Source: JAJDIA01 sp031555735
Lineage (GTDB): Bacteria; Bacteroidota; Bacteroidia; Bacteroidales; Tannerellaceae
Direction: 5' to 3'
Length of the DNA: 38,186 nucleotides
Assembly (NCBI GenBank): GCA_031555735.1
Contig: JAVBUE010000065.1
Span: 1-38,186 of the forward strand
The notes under the pieces were generated by a model that worked only from the letters and a program-made list of their open reading frames with translations, was not told the origin of the DNA and ran no database searches. Shown here piece by piece: positions 1-7,226 of this stretch. The first letter of the stretch is position 1. Each line of letters opens with the position of its first letter. A program made the translations under genes and the position numbers.

Positions 1-1897
1 CACTGGCCATCGAACTGTCGCGCATCACAAAATAGTAGGGTTTTTGTTGGGCGATGGTACGGATAGTGGTTTCCGTTACCTGATCGTCAAAACAAGCAAC
101 CAGGTAATTATCCTCCACATAGAATACTTTCTTCCCATCAATCACCTTTTCTTCTATCCGGCTGGACAGCAATACCCCCAGATCAAGCATCACCTGGAAG
201 AGGAGGTCTTCAGGGGTACGGTTCTCTTTGATATTATCAGTCAATGTGGTAAATAAATTGGCTTCGTATTCGGAAGGATTATAATACACATCCTTCATAT
301 TGGTAGTGTCCAGTTTAAGCACACGGAAACCTGTGTCGAGGTTCTGTGCGGTTAAACCTATTTCTTCCTTGATCTTCCGCCCGGCGCGACGGATGCGTTC
401 TTTGCCTATTTGAGAAATTGTATAATATCCGGCTTTTCTAGCTTCACTATCTTTTAGGATTTCAGGATATCCCGTCTCAGTATCAATTATATATTGTTCT
501 TTTTCTTTACCGTTTGAGTCTATATACTTTTCTTTCTTTCCGTCGTAAGTAATCTCTGGAAGTTGGACCATGATGAATTTGCGATTACCTTCATCTTCGG
601 CGTTAAGCTGCATAACAGCGTGAGCTGTTGCAGCAGAACCAGAAAAAAAATCTAAAACGATGCCGTCATTCATTGCTAATTTTAAAAATATGGATATCAG
701 TTCATGTGGCTTCGGTGTATCAAACACAGCCACCCCATTAAACAATGACTTCAAATCATTCTTGGCCTTTTCATTTGTCGATGCACTTTGTGCAAACAAA
801 ATAGTTTCAGGGGTTAATCCTCGCTCTTTTGCTGTTAGATATGTTTTAATTCTAGGCACTCCATTACCATCCTTTCCAAACCAAATGCGATTATCCTTGA
901 TTGCTTGCTCCATAACCTCCTTCGTATAAAGCCAACAACGCCCACTTGGCAATTCATGCATCTTGCCATTTGGGGCGGCTAATATGTAAAACTGCGATTT
1001 TGTGCCATGTCCAGCTTGTGCATGAGCTGGATCTGACTTCCATAAACCTCTTGGATCATTATCTGGATTCCCATAATTAGACAACGCCTTTTCTGACATT
1101 GGAAGCAAATTAACCCGACTTACCTTATCTTCAGATAATTTAGAGAAGCAAAGAACATAGTCGTGCCTTACAGATACTTCATTCCTATTTTCTCTATTTA
1201 GTCTTTTTTCCCAGATAAAAGATGCAATAAAACTCTTCTCACCAAAGATATCATTCATTATGGCACGAAGATTATAGACCTCATTATCATCTATAGATAC
1301 AAATATAAGTCCATTATCTGTAAGTAAATCTTTCGCCACCTTTATTCTCGGATACATCATATTCAGCCAGTCCGTATGAAAACGCCCATTCGACTCGTTG
1401 TTCTGTACAAGCCGATTCCCTTCCTCATCAAACTGCCCGCTATTAGCCAGGTACTCATCCGTACTTTGGGCAAAATCATCCTCATACATAAAGTCATTCC
1501 CCGTATTGTAAGGAGGGTCAATATAGATCATCTTCACTTTGCCCAAATACGTTTCTTGCAAGAGTTTCAGTACATCCAGGTTATCGCCTTCTATGTATAA
1601 ATTCTCTGTCTTGTCAAATTCAACACTTTCCTCCCGACAGGGACGAAGTGTTTTGGCTATTGGTGCATTTGCCAACAACACAGACTGTTTCTTCTCCGGC
1701 CATGTGAACTGGTACCGTTCTTCATTACCTTCTACCACTATATCAGACAATTCTTGCCGGAGCATATCAAAATCAATAGCATATTCCAATTCTCCTTTAC
1801 TATTCTTCCGTTCGGTCAAACAGTTAGGGAAAAGACTGCCTATCCTCTTGATATTCTCATCTACTTTGTTCACACTATGCATCTTTAATTTATCCAT
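1..1897 (-). CDS. Type III restriction-modification DNA methyltransferase (Mod), 3' end outside window
   Basis: The reading frame is open for 632 codons from an ATG at 1897 to the left edge, so the C-terminus lies outside the window. It should methylate adenine in the recognition site of a type III R-M system. Seen: a DPPYNTG motif (catalytic motif IV) at about residues 127-133, followed much later by an AdoMet-binding motif I region (FSGSAATAHA, about residue 416). The order IV before I is that of beta-class N6-adenine methyltransferases such as EcoP15I Mod. The start is chosen because the ATG at 1901 meets a stop after three codons, while the ATG at 1897 (MDKLKMHSV) has a GGAGAA ribosome-binding sequence upstream. 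It follows the 1906-3690 gene by 8 bp and is probably cotranscribed. The partner res gene would lie to the left, unseen. No simple-sequence tract suggesting phase variation is visible. Confidence 0.9.
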   Translation of the reverse strand, partial: MDKLKMHSVNKVDENIKRIGSLFPNCLTERKNSKGELEYAIDFDMLRQELSDIVVEGNEERYQFTWPEKKQSVLLANAPIAKTLRPCREESVEFDKTENLYIEGDNLDVLKLLQETYLGKVKMIYIDPPYNTGNDFMYEDDFAQSTDEYLANSGQFDEEGNRLVQNNESNGRFHTDWLNMMYPRIKVAKDLLTDNGLIFVSIDDNEVYNLRAIMNDIFGEKSFIASFIWEKRLNRENRNEVSVRHDYVLCFSKLSEDKVSRVNLLPMSEKALSNYGNPDNDPRGLWKSDPAHAQAGHGTKSQFYILAAPNGKMHELPSGRCWLYTKEVMEQAIKDNRIWFGKDGNGVPRIKTYLTAKERGLTPETILFAQSASTNEKAKNDLKSLFNGVAVFDTPKPHELISIFLKLAMNDGIVLDFFSGSAATAHAVMQLNAEDEGNRKFIMVQLPEITYDGKKEKYIDSNGKEKEQYIIDTETGYPEILKDSEARKAGYYTISQIGKERIRRAGRKIKEEIGLTAQNLDTGFRVLKLDTTNMKDVYYNPSEYEANLFTTLTDNIKENRTPEDLLFQVMLDLGVLLSSRIEEKVIDGKKVFYVEDNYLVACFDDQVTETTIRTIAQQKPYYFVMRDSSMAS

Positions 1898-1905
1898 ACA
1901 TTATA

Positions 1906-3690
1906 TTAATTTCTCCAGAATTTACTTATAGGACACGCCTTAATTAGCTTCTGCCTCTTTTTATCCATTTTGTCAAAATGCATCATCGCCGCAGACTGAT
2001 TATCTAATAGCAAATAAGCACCAACCTTTATTTCCTCTGAAACATTATGGTCTTCTGTTATTTGAATGAGTTTGTTTACCTCATCTTTATTCATGGTTCT
2101 CATTCTTCGCATAATTTGATAATAGTTAATAAGGCATGCCTCATGAGGTATGGAATGGGAACTTTCATTCAGCAACCAGTTTGCTATTTTACATGCTGTA
2201 TCAAGTAGCTTTACTGATTTTTTTGCTCCTTCATCATACGCCAACAACATCATTAACATATCATTGTTCGCTCTTTCAAAAATACGATCATTCTCTGAAA
2301 TCAACTCCTGATATGATGGGCAAATAGCATCAAAGTCTATATTGTCTACTTGCAAATATCCATTTTTTTGCAAATATGAATAGCATGATGTTTTCAGTTG
2401 TTTCCTTTTTTCATCAGCATATAAAAAAATTAAATTTTTTCCGAAAAAATCATAAAATCTATAGGTGTTTTTCGAACGATCAATACATTCAGCCACTAGC
2501 AACAATTTCAGATTCCCAATTCGAATATGAAGTACCTCTGAAAGCTCCTCTCCTGATATCCGCACTTCTTCTTTATCGCAAATTGCTTTTATCAGCAAAT
2601 CGATAAGATTATAGTCCTTTTTAGACAATATGTCAATTTTTAGATCTTCATCAACATGAAGAACAGTAAGCAAATTTAGGATTTTTTTATAATATTCCAA
2701 CCGTCGTCCTTCTTCCTCAAAATTCACACTCTCTTTTGGTGAGACAGTGAGCGTTCTCTCACCTAAACACAACTTATTCGATTCAGACAAAGCTAATATA
2801 AACTCTAGATCAGCTGTACGATTTTTAAGACTTGAAGATAGTTCACATTCAATCTCATAAGACGTGATAACGCCTTCATTTAGATTACACATAATATGAA
2901 AGCTATCACCTATAAAAACGTCTATCTTATTATTGGATCTTTTTAATTTATATGAAGTATAATAAATTCTACCATCTACAGCAACATTCATTAAGACCTC
3001 TTCACTGGTAGCGACAACAACAAGACCATCTTCTAAAGGAATTGAGACGTTTCCCATTTTGGCATACAAATATATTTCGTTTTCAAAAAAGGCCTGATGA
3101 AAGTCTTTGTTTTCATATCCATATGCAACCACAGACATTGTCCATTCAAACTTCGAATCACTATTCTCCAGATCTCTTAACGTGGGAAGTTTTGAATGTG
3201 AGAAACTGGCTTGTCTTTTACTATCCTCATAAAAATTTCTAACGATAGAAGTTTTTCTATTGGGATCTAATGGGAACTCTTTTAATCTAATACTCTTTGT
3301 CGTCTGGGATTTACAATTTCTAAGTATTCCCCTCAATACAACCGGTGTTAAAGTGGAGTAGTATATTTTACTGTCCTGCATAGTTTCACTGATGTACACA
3401 ACAAAATAAATAGCTCCACCATCCGATAGATAGTTGTTCAAGTCAGATACTTCTACAGGAAAAGCTATCTCAGCTTTGGATAGATTGTTCTGAATGGTTC
3501 CTTTTACTTGTACCGGGACACGTCCTATAAAATTACTTTTAGCATGATCCCCTTTTTTATATATATTCAACTGTCCATCCCATGATGGTTCTCTATCGTT
3601 ATCAGATACAAATGAGCTGAGAGTCTTACATGGTAAGATACTATTAATTACGGCTGCAACACCCGCTTGTTCTATTTTCTTACTATCCAT
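1906..3690 (-). CDS. DUF4365-like protein with restriction-nuclease-like N-terminus, linked to type III mod
   Basis: A 594-aa protein without signal peptide or membrane segments. The first ~110 residues resemble the DUF4365 family: an SWDG acidic stretch near residues 36-39, then RVPVQVKG near 57-64, then a YFVVYI strand. D...QVK is the usual arrangement of a PD-(D/E)XK nuclease fold, so a nuclease or DNA-end-binding role is plausible but inferred. The remaining ~480 residues are not recognised; they look mixed alpha/beta, then helical. The gene is clearly more AT-rich than the core genes to the right, suggesting transfer. Its ATG overlaps the stop of the decayed DUF4391 frame (ATGGATAG), and mod starts 8 bp after its stop, so it sits inside a type III R-M operon, where it is not a standard component. 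An accessory defence function is the best guess. Confidence 0.7.
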   Translation of the reverse strand: MDSKKIEQAGVAAVINSILPCKTLSSFVSDNDREPSWDGQLNIYKKGDHAKSNFIGRVPVQVKGTIQNNLSKAEIAFPVEVSDLNNYLSDGGAIYFVVYISETMQDSKIYYSTLTPVVLRGILRNCKSQTTKSIRLKEFPLDPNRKTSIVRNFYEDSKRQASFSHSKLPTLRDLENSDSKFEWTMSVVAYGYENKDFHQAFFENEIYLYAKMGNVSIPLEDGLVVVATSEEVLMNVAVDGRIYYTSYKLKRSNNKIDVFIGDSFHIMCNLNEGVITSYEIECELSSSLKNRTADLEFILALSESNKLCLGERTLTVSPKESVNFEEEGRRLEYYKKILNLLTVLHVDEDLKIDILSKKDYNLIDLLIKAICDKEEVRISGEELSEVLHIRIGNLKLLLVAECIDRSKNTYRFYDFFGKNLIFLYADEKRKQLKTSCYSYLQKNGYLQVDNIDFDAICPSYQELISENDRIFERANNDMLMMLLAYDEGAKKSVKLLDTACKIANWLLNESSHSIPHEACLINYYQIMRRMRTMNKDEVNKLIQITEDHNVSEEIKVGAYLLLDNQSAAMMHFDKMDKKRQKLIKACPISKFWRN

Positions 3691-4149
3691 TATTGAGATG
3701 TCTTTCCAATTCCTTTATTTTCTGTACAAACTCAAATTACCGTTTAGGTTGCTTCTCTGTTCTTACCTTACGTTCGATCGCATCAATTTGTTTCTGTATC
3801 TGCGCATTGGATGTATTCTGCCGGATTTGTTCATCAAGCGTGTTGCCCGGTTCTATTTAAGTGCCGCCGACTTATAGGATGATATTTCCCCATGCCGTAT
3901 CCAGATTCAATCCGGTCAACTGTACAGATAAAGCCTCAACCGGCATCCATTCTGTTTGCTGTAGTTTGCCATGAAAGACAGCCAGTTTTGCCTGGTTGCC
4001 GCATTCCAGTACAAAAAACATCTGCGGGTTGATGAGTTTAGACAAAAGTACAACATTTTCTCATCAAACGAGAGAATTGGGTATAGATATGTTTGGGGCA
4101 ATTGCATGTTCAAACGGGTAGAGGTCTCACCAAATTGTATGCGTACCAC
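3683..4149 (-). pseudogene. Decayed DUF4391-family gene (5' part missing, several in-frame stops)
   Basis: Read on the minus strand from about 4060 to 3683, one frame gives a run (LLSKLINPQMFFVLECGNQ, AKLAVFHGKLQQTEW, LTGLNLDTAWGNIIL, LDEQIRQN, IERKVRTEKQPKR, VQKIKELERHL) that matches my memory of the C-terminal half of DUF4391 proteins. It is interrupted by TAA codons at 3872-3874, 3857-3859 and 3737-3739, and ends at TAG 3683-3685, overlapping the start of the next gene. Two TGA codons precede residue Glu at ~4060; an overlapping frame (FDEKMLYF) suggests an additional frameshift, so anything upstream to 4149 is uncertain. DUF4391 genes are often found next to type III mod/res and an SNF2-like helicase in Bacteroidetes, which fits the neighbours. 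The 5' half is missing, and the left inverted repeat of the VirE-HU unit begins about 30 bp further on. Confidence 0.6.
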
Positions 4150-4175
4150 CTCTCCTCAATCCCTTTCCCTTTTGC

Positions 4176-4245
4176 TGATGTCACATGTCACGGCCGCATG
4201 GCGACAAGAAAAAAGTGTGACATGTGGGTGTGTGCCTGATGTCAC
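4176..4245 (+). repeat. Left terminal inverted repeat of the VirE-HU unit
   Basis: Three blocks are shared, inverted, with 6827-6891: TCACATGTCACGGCCGCAT (4181-4199), GTGTGACATG (4215-4224) and TGATGTCAC (4237-4245). The gaps of 15 and 12 bp are identical in both copies although the gap sequences differ. Conserved blocks at fixed spacing suggest protein-binding sites at element ends. An additional TGATGTCAC lies at 4176-4184, overlapping the first block. Confidence 0.7.
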
Positions 4246-4259
4246 TGTATCAGAGACTG

Positions 4260-4313
4260 ATGACCACGGATCGATCCTTTTAAACGATTGAATCAAAAAA
4301 AATCCGTGGTCAT
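4260..4313. repeat. 12-bp perfect inverted repeat (hairpin) downstream of the VirE gene
   Basis: ATGACCACGGAT at 4260-4271 pairs exactly with ATCCGTGGTCAT at 4302-4313 across a 30-nt loop that contains an A-run (4294-4302). It lies 60-110 bp past the VirE stop codon and could end that transcript, although the loop is long for an intrinsic terminator. It is followed by a short ATCTGT-rich stretch (4311-4337). Confidence 0.4.
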
Positions 4314-4371
4314 CTGTCTAATCTGTGCCATCTGTGTGCCGGGTTGCTTCTGACATACCGGCTCCCGTATA

Positions 4372-5679
4372 TCAGGCCGAAGCCTTTCCGCCTATCACCA
4401 CCCGGTATTCCGTGCCCAGCCGGGTATGGCGGCGTTCGAGGCCCAGGGCGGTGAGCGTTTTGCCGAACGAGCGGGGCGAGGTGTCGCTCATGGCAGCGGA
4501 GTGATGTTTTTTCAGATCTTCGAAGATACGGGCGGAGGTGAGCCATTCGCCTTCTTCCGGATGCGACGGGATGCGGAAGCGGGAGCCGAACACTTCATTC
4601 TCCATGCCGATTTTCTGATACCCGCCGTTACGTTGCATGATGGCTGCCTCTTCGTCGGCGGTGAACCAGTAACGTTCGCCGGCCAGCAGTTCGGTTTTCA
4701 GTTGGGCGTACAGTTGGGTGTGGTCGATGGGGGAGGTGTCGATCTTGTTGTCCACCTCCACGCAGAGGAAACGGCGACTGCCGGTAGGGTCGCTCAACAG
4801 CCCGGTATGGTTGGACGTGGCGATGAACGAGGCGATCCGGGGCAGGGCGCTATATCCTTTCTCATGCGCCTTGCGGTAATTTACGTCGGCCATTTGCATG
4901 ACGTTCTTCAGGAGCGCCATCTTCCGGTCGGAGAATTTATCCAACTCATCGAGGTTGATCAATCCGAAGGCGGCCAACTTCCGGACAGCGCCCGACTCGG
5001 CGTTGAGGTCGTAGTTGTCGGTGTAATACGCTTGTAATTCTTTCGGCAACAGCATTTTGCAGAAGGTGGATTTGTGCCGTCCCTGCCGGCGACTGATCAG
5101 TACGGGCGCTACGCTGTTGGCGTGGAGGTTGTCTATCCCCATCCATTGCGCCGCCATTCCCAGCATCCACAGACGAAAACCATCAACCCATAACGGATTG
5201 GTGGAAACACGCGCAGCCAGGGGGCGTACCCTGTCTTCGCCGTCCCATACCGGCAACTCGTCCATATACTGCCGGATCGGATGGAAGGAGGGAACTAACA
5301 GGGATCGCAGGTACCGCCGCACATCCCTGTCCCAGCAGGCGATCCCCTGCTGATGGGCATGGATACAGAGGGTGTTCTCTTCCCGTTCGCCCAACGGACG
5401 GAAAGGATCCGCGCTGCCTTTCAAGCGGTACTCATTGGTTTCCGTGATGACATTGAAGCGAAACTCATACGTTTGCTGTAGATGTTGTTCCAGCGCATTA
5501 AATAATGTACGCACATGCGAGGAAGCAAGGACGGGAGATGGTGGGGGCACGACATCCGTTTGCGACTCCGGGATAACGACCTTCATCGGCGCTTCCTCCG
5601 TACGTCTCTTCTTGCGATTCAACCACGCTGTCTTCAGCCGTTCATACACACATTTTACTTGCAGATACATTTTTCTCAT
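4372..5679 (-). CDS. VirE/VapE-family ATPase with C-terminal DUF3874-like domain
   Basis: A 435-aa protein. The central region matches the virulence-associated E (VirE) helicase-like fold: a P-loop variant with QGRHKST at about residues 199-205 (the first Gly of the usual motif is absent), an acidic Walker B-like LINLDELD at 240-247, and a TSNHTGLL...GSRRFL sensor/arginine-finger stretch near 295-315. The last ~80 residues (from EVFGSRFRIP) resemble the DUF3874 domain that closes many Bacteroidetes VirE proteins. Family members are linked to replication proteins of phages and mobile elements. This copy lacks the N-terminal primase-like domain of the ~700-aa forms; I see only a basic, low-complexity N-terminus. 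It is divergent from the HU-like gene and lies inside a pair of inverted repeats. ATP-dependent DNA unwinding for a mobile element is inferred, not shown. Confidence 0.85.
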   Translation of the reverse strand: MRKMYLQVKCVYERLKTAWLNRKKRRTEEAPMKVVIPESQTDVVPPPSPVLASSHVRTLFNALEQHLQQTYEFRFNVITETNEYRLKGSADPFRPLGEREENTLCIHAHQQGIACWDRDVRRYLRSLLVPSFHPIRQYMDELPVWDGEDRVRPLAARVSTNPLWVDGFRLWMLGMAAQWMGIDNLHANSVAPVLISRRQGRHKSTFCKMLLPKELQAYYTDNYDLNAESGAVRKLAAFGLINLDELDKFSDRKMALLKNVMQMADVNYRKAHEKGYSALPRIASFIATSNHTGLLSDPTGSRRFLCVEVDNKIDTSPIDHTQLYAQLKTELLAGERYWFTADEEAAIMQRNGGYQKIGMENEVFGSRFRIPSHPEEGEWLTSARIFEDLKKHHSAAMSDTSPRSFGKTLTALGLERRHTRLGTEYRVVIGGKASA

Positions 5680-5703
5680 ATGTATAAATTTTGTTTACGG
5701 CGG

Positions 5704-5735
5704 CGAATATAGAGTGGCGATGACCGGCTTTGCAA
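5704..5735 (-). promoter_or_regulatory. Possible promoter of the VirE gene
   Basis: On the minus strand, TTG (5735-5733), a 21-nt spacer and TATATTCG (5711-5704) resemble the Bacteroidetes promoter (TTG, ~19-21 nt, TAnnTTTG) with one mismatch. It lies 25 bp before the ATG and next to the 5760-5800 repeats, so repeat-bound proteins could affect it. Confidence 0.35.
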
Positions 5736-5759
5736 ATCCTGGAGGCGCTAATTCGGCTA

Positions 5760-5800
5760 TTGTCATCATTAGGAAGATCTGTTGTCATCATTAGGAAGAT
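5760..5800. repeat. Two 19-bp direct repeats at 22-bp spacing
   Basis: TTGTCATCATTAGGAAGAT occurs at 5760-5778 and again, identical, at 5782-5800, a 22-bp repeat distance. A 15-bp segment spanning the junction, AGATCTGTTGTCATC (5775-5789), recurs inverted at 6018-6032, so related sites flank the array between the two divergent genes. Confidence 0.75.
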
Positions 5801-5847
5801 TTAGTACCTTTGTCGGGATGATTTTTTCGCTCCATATCACTGGACGG

Positions 5848-5981
5848 TTCGTCCCATGTTAGTGGGGGCTTCACTCCACGGCTGTGGTCATTTCGTCCCA
5901 CGGTAGTGGGACGAAATGACCACGCTTGTGGGACGAAGTGACCATAGCCGTGGGACGAAGTGTTCACAGTTGTGGGACGAA
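5848..5981. repeat. Array of 22-bp-spaced TGGGACGAA units in inverted arrangement
   Basis: On the plus strand TGGGACGAA starts at 5907, 5929, 5951 and 5973, exactly 22 bp apart. The opposite orientation (TTCGTCCCA) starts at 5848 and 5892, with a degenerate copy at 5870, again at 22-bp steps. The two halves meet in a perfect 18-bp inverted repeat, GTGGTCATTTCGTCCCAC (5884-5901), with its partner at 5906-5923 and a 4-nt centre. Units also contain CCAC-N4-GTGG dyads. The array fills the gap between the divergent VirE and HU-like genes. It resembles iterons or an operator array; function unknown. Confidence 0.85.
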
Positions 5982-6017
5982 GAAAGCATCCCAATGCCTG
6001 AAACAGATCCGCTAAAG

Positions 6018-6032
6018 GATGACAACAGATCT
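6018..6032. repeat. Inverted copy of the 5775-5789 repeat
   Basis: GATGACAACAGATCT is the exact reverse complement of 5775-5789. With that copy it brackets the 22-bp array, about 90 bp before the HU-like start codon. Confidence 0.7.
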
Positions 6033-6120
6033 ACCTGTTGCCGACCATAGATCTTCAGGCAGGCCATCGAAAGCGATCGTGATTTATAAATGATTGTATA
6101 ACATTTTAAACCTCTAAACT

Positions 6121-6732
6121 ATGTCATTACAGTATGACTTCTATGCCAACCCGGCTCCTGTGGGGAGCGGGAAAAAGCCAAAACTGCATGCCCGTGTGAA
6201 AACAACCGGTACCACTACCACGCAGAAACTGGCCGACCTTATCAAAGTATCAACCTCCTTATCGTCGGCCGATGTGAAGGCGGCGCTCGATGCGCTGGCC
6301 GAAGCGGTGGCGTTTGAGCTGCGGTCCGGCCGCCGTGTTCACCTCGAAGGGATGGGGTATTTCAGCCTCTCCCTCAGTTGCCCGCCCATCGACTCCCCCA
6401 AGGAGATCCGTGCCGAATCGGTGAAGGTCCGAAACATCGTCTTCCGTCCCGACGTGGAATGGAAAGACCAGGTCAAAGGCGCGCGTCTGGAAAAAGCACG
6501 CGACAAGAACCACTCCCTGCAGTATTCGGACATTGAAATCGATGGCCTCCTCACCGGCCATTTCCTGGATCATCCCTTCATCACTACCAAGGAATTTTGC
6601 CGCCTCTGCGGTTTCACCCGAACCACCGGTATCCGCAGGCTCAAAGATATCCTCGACGCCCACAAACTCCACCGCGTGAGTTATGGAAACGCTACGATGT
6701 ATGAGCCGGTGCCGGGGAATTACAGGAGGTGA
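6121..6732 (+). CDS. HU-like DNA-binding protein with C-terminal winged-helix-like domain
   Basis: A 203-aa protein. Residues 1 to ~125 have the HU/IHF pattern of large Bacteroidetes HU paralogues: helical segment (TTQKLADLIKVSTSLSSADV), then a beta arm with GRRVHLEGMGYFSLSL, then VRNIVFRPD. The last ~65 residues (PFITTKEFCRLCGFTRTTGI, followed by RRLKDILDAHKL) look like a helix-turn-helix or winged helix. It probably binds and bends DNA; the 22-bp array directly upstream is an obvious candidate target, but that is inference. It is divergent from the VirE gene and shares its inverted-repeat-bounded unit. No strong Shine-Dalgarno sequence precedes the ATG, which is common in this phylum. Confidence 0.85.
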   Translation: MSLQYDFYANPAPVGSGKKPKLHARVKTTGTTTTQKLADLIKVSTSLSSADVKAALDALAEAVAFELRSGRRVHLEGMGYFSLSLSCPPIDSPKEIRAESVKVRNIVFRPDVEWKDQVKGARLEKARDKNHSLQYSDIEIDGLLTGHFLDHPFITTKEFCRLCGFTRTTGIRRLKDILDAHKLHRVSYGNATMYEPVPGNYRR

Positions 6733-6826
6733 GGAGAGGGGTTCTCTTTGTGAGATGGCTGTGGCATCGGCTTGGACTGATGTCACAGCCAATCTTTCCG
6801 GAAGTAGATGATAATAGCGCCAACGT

Positions 6827-6891
6827 GTGACATCACCGAACTCGCCTCATGTCACACAAAATCCCTGTATTAATGCGGGCGTGACATGTGA
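6827..6891 (-). repeat. Right terminal inverted repeat of the VirE-HU unit
   Basis: Read on the minus strand from 6891: TCACATGTCACGCCCGCAT (6891-6873), 15 nt, GTGTGACATG (6857-6848), 12 nt, TGATGTCAC (6835-6827). This matches the left end at 4181-4245 in motif order and exact spacing, with one mismatch in the 19-bp block. The outer 45 bp (6847-6891) encode the last 14 residues and the stop of the PIN gene, so the repeat lies within that gene. Another TGATGTCAC lies at 6778-6786. Confidence 0.7.
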
Positions 6892-7224
6892 AATTAATGC
6901 ATCAGCTTCATCATAACCGAGAAATTCATTCATCGCTTTTTCAACGTAATGATCCTGTTTGGATATTACCCATCCTGCCACTTTTCCATAAGCAACCATC
7001 GTTGTAGATGAGTCCTTGAAAAAACCGTCTGGTAGATTTGCCTTGCACCATTCTTCCAAGGCATCATTCTTATCGTAAATTTCCTGTTTCACCTTATCGA
7101 TACTGATAAGTTTACCGGCATGGGCAAGCTCGGCCACTTTCGACCAAAAGCTGCAAACGACATCTAACGGGTAGGTGGCTCTGTGGGCTTGGATAAAAAA
7201 GTTACTATCAACAACGTAAATCAT
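6847..7224 (-). CDS. PIN-domain (DUF4411-like) protein, 3' end replaced by an inverted repeat
   Basis: A 125-aa protein starting MIYVVDSNFFIQAH, the DUF4411 form of the PIN nuclease fold. Visible acidic positions: Asp in VDSNFF (residue 6), Glu in KQEIYDK (~residue 48) and the EADAL pair (~105). DUF4411 proteins are usually near 155-160 aa and carry a further acidic residue in a later VTHE/VTRD-like strand. Here homology stops after EADALI, and the final 14 residues come from the repeat at 6847-6891, so the last catalytic strand is missing. It starts 2 bp after the ImmA/IrrE gene stops, a common pairing regarded as a toxin-antitoxin-like or stress module. This copy is probably inactive or altered. 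Confidence 0.75.
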   Translation of the reverse strand: MIYVVDSNFFIQAHRATYPLDVVCSFWSKVAELAHAGKLISIDKVKQEIYDKNDALEEWCKANLPDGFFKDSSTTMVAYGKVAGWVISKQDHYVEKAMNEFLGYDEADALISHVTPALIQGFCVT

Positions 7225-7226
7225 TC

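Noticed and set aside
1..1897. Phase-variable mod gene
   Set aside because: No homopolymer or short tandem tract capable of slippage is visible in the part of the gene shown.
4426..5037. 203-codon plus-strand frame
   Set aside because: Antisense of the VirE gene in GC-rich DNA, with shadow-like composition rich in Gly, Val and Phe.
5848..5981. CRISPR array
   Set aside because: Units are 22 bp in total with no room for spacers, units are diverged, orientation flips in the middle, and no cas gene is present.
4181..6891. Target-site duplication at the VirE-HU element ends
   Set aside because: The bases just outside the two ends do not match convincingly; none can be claimed.
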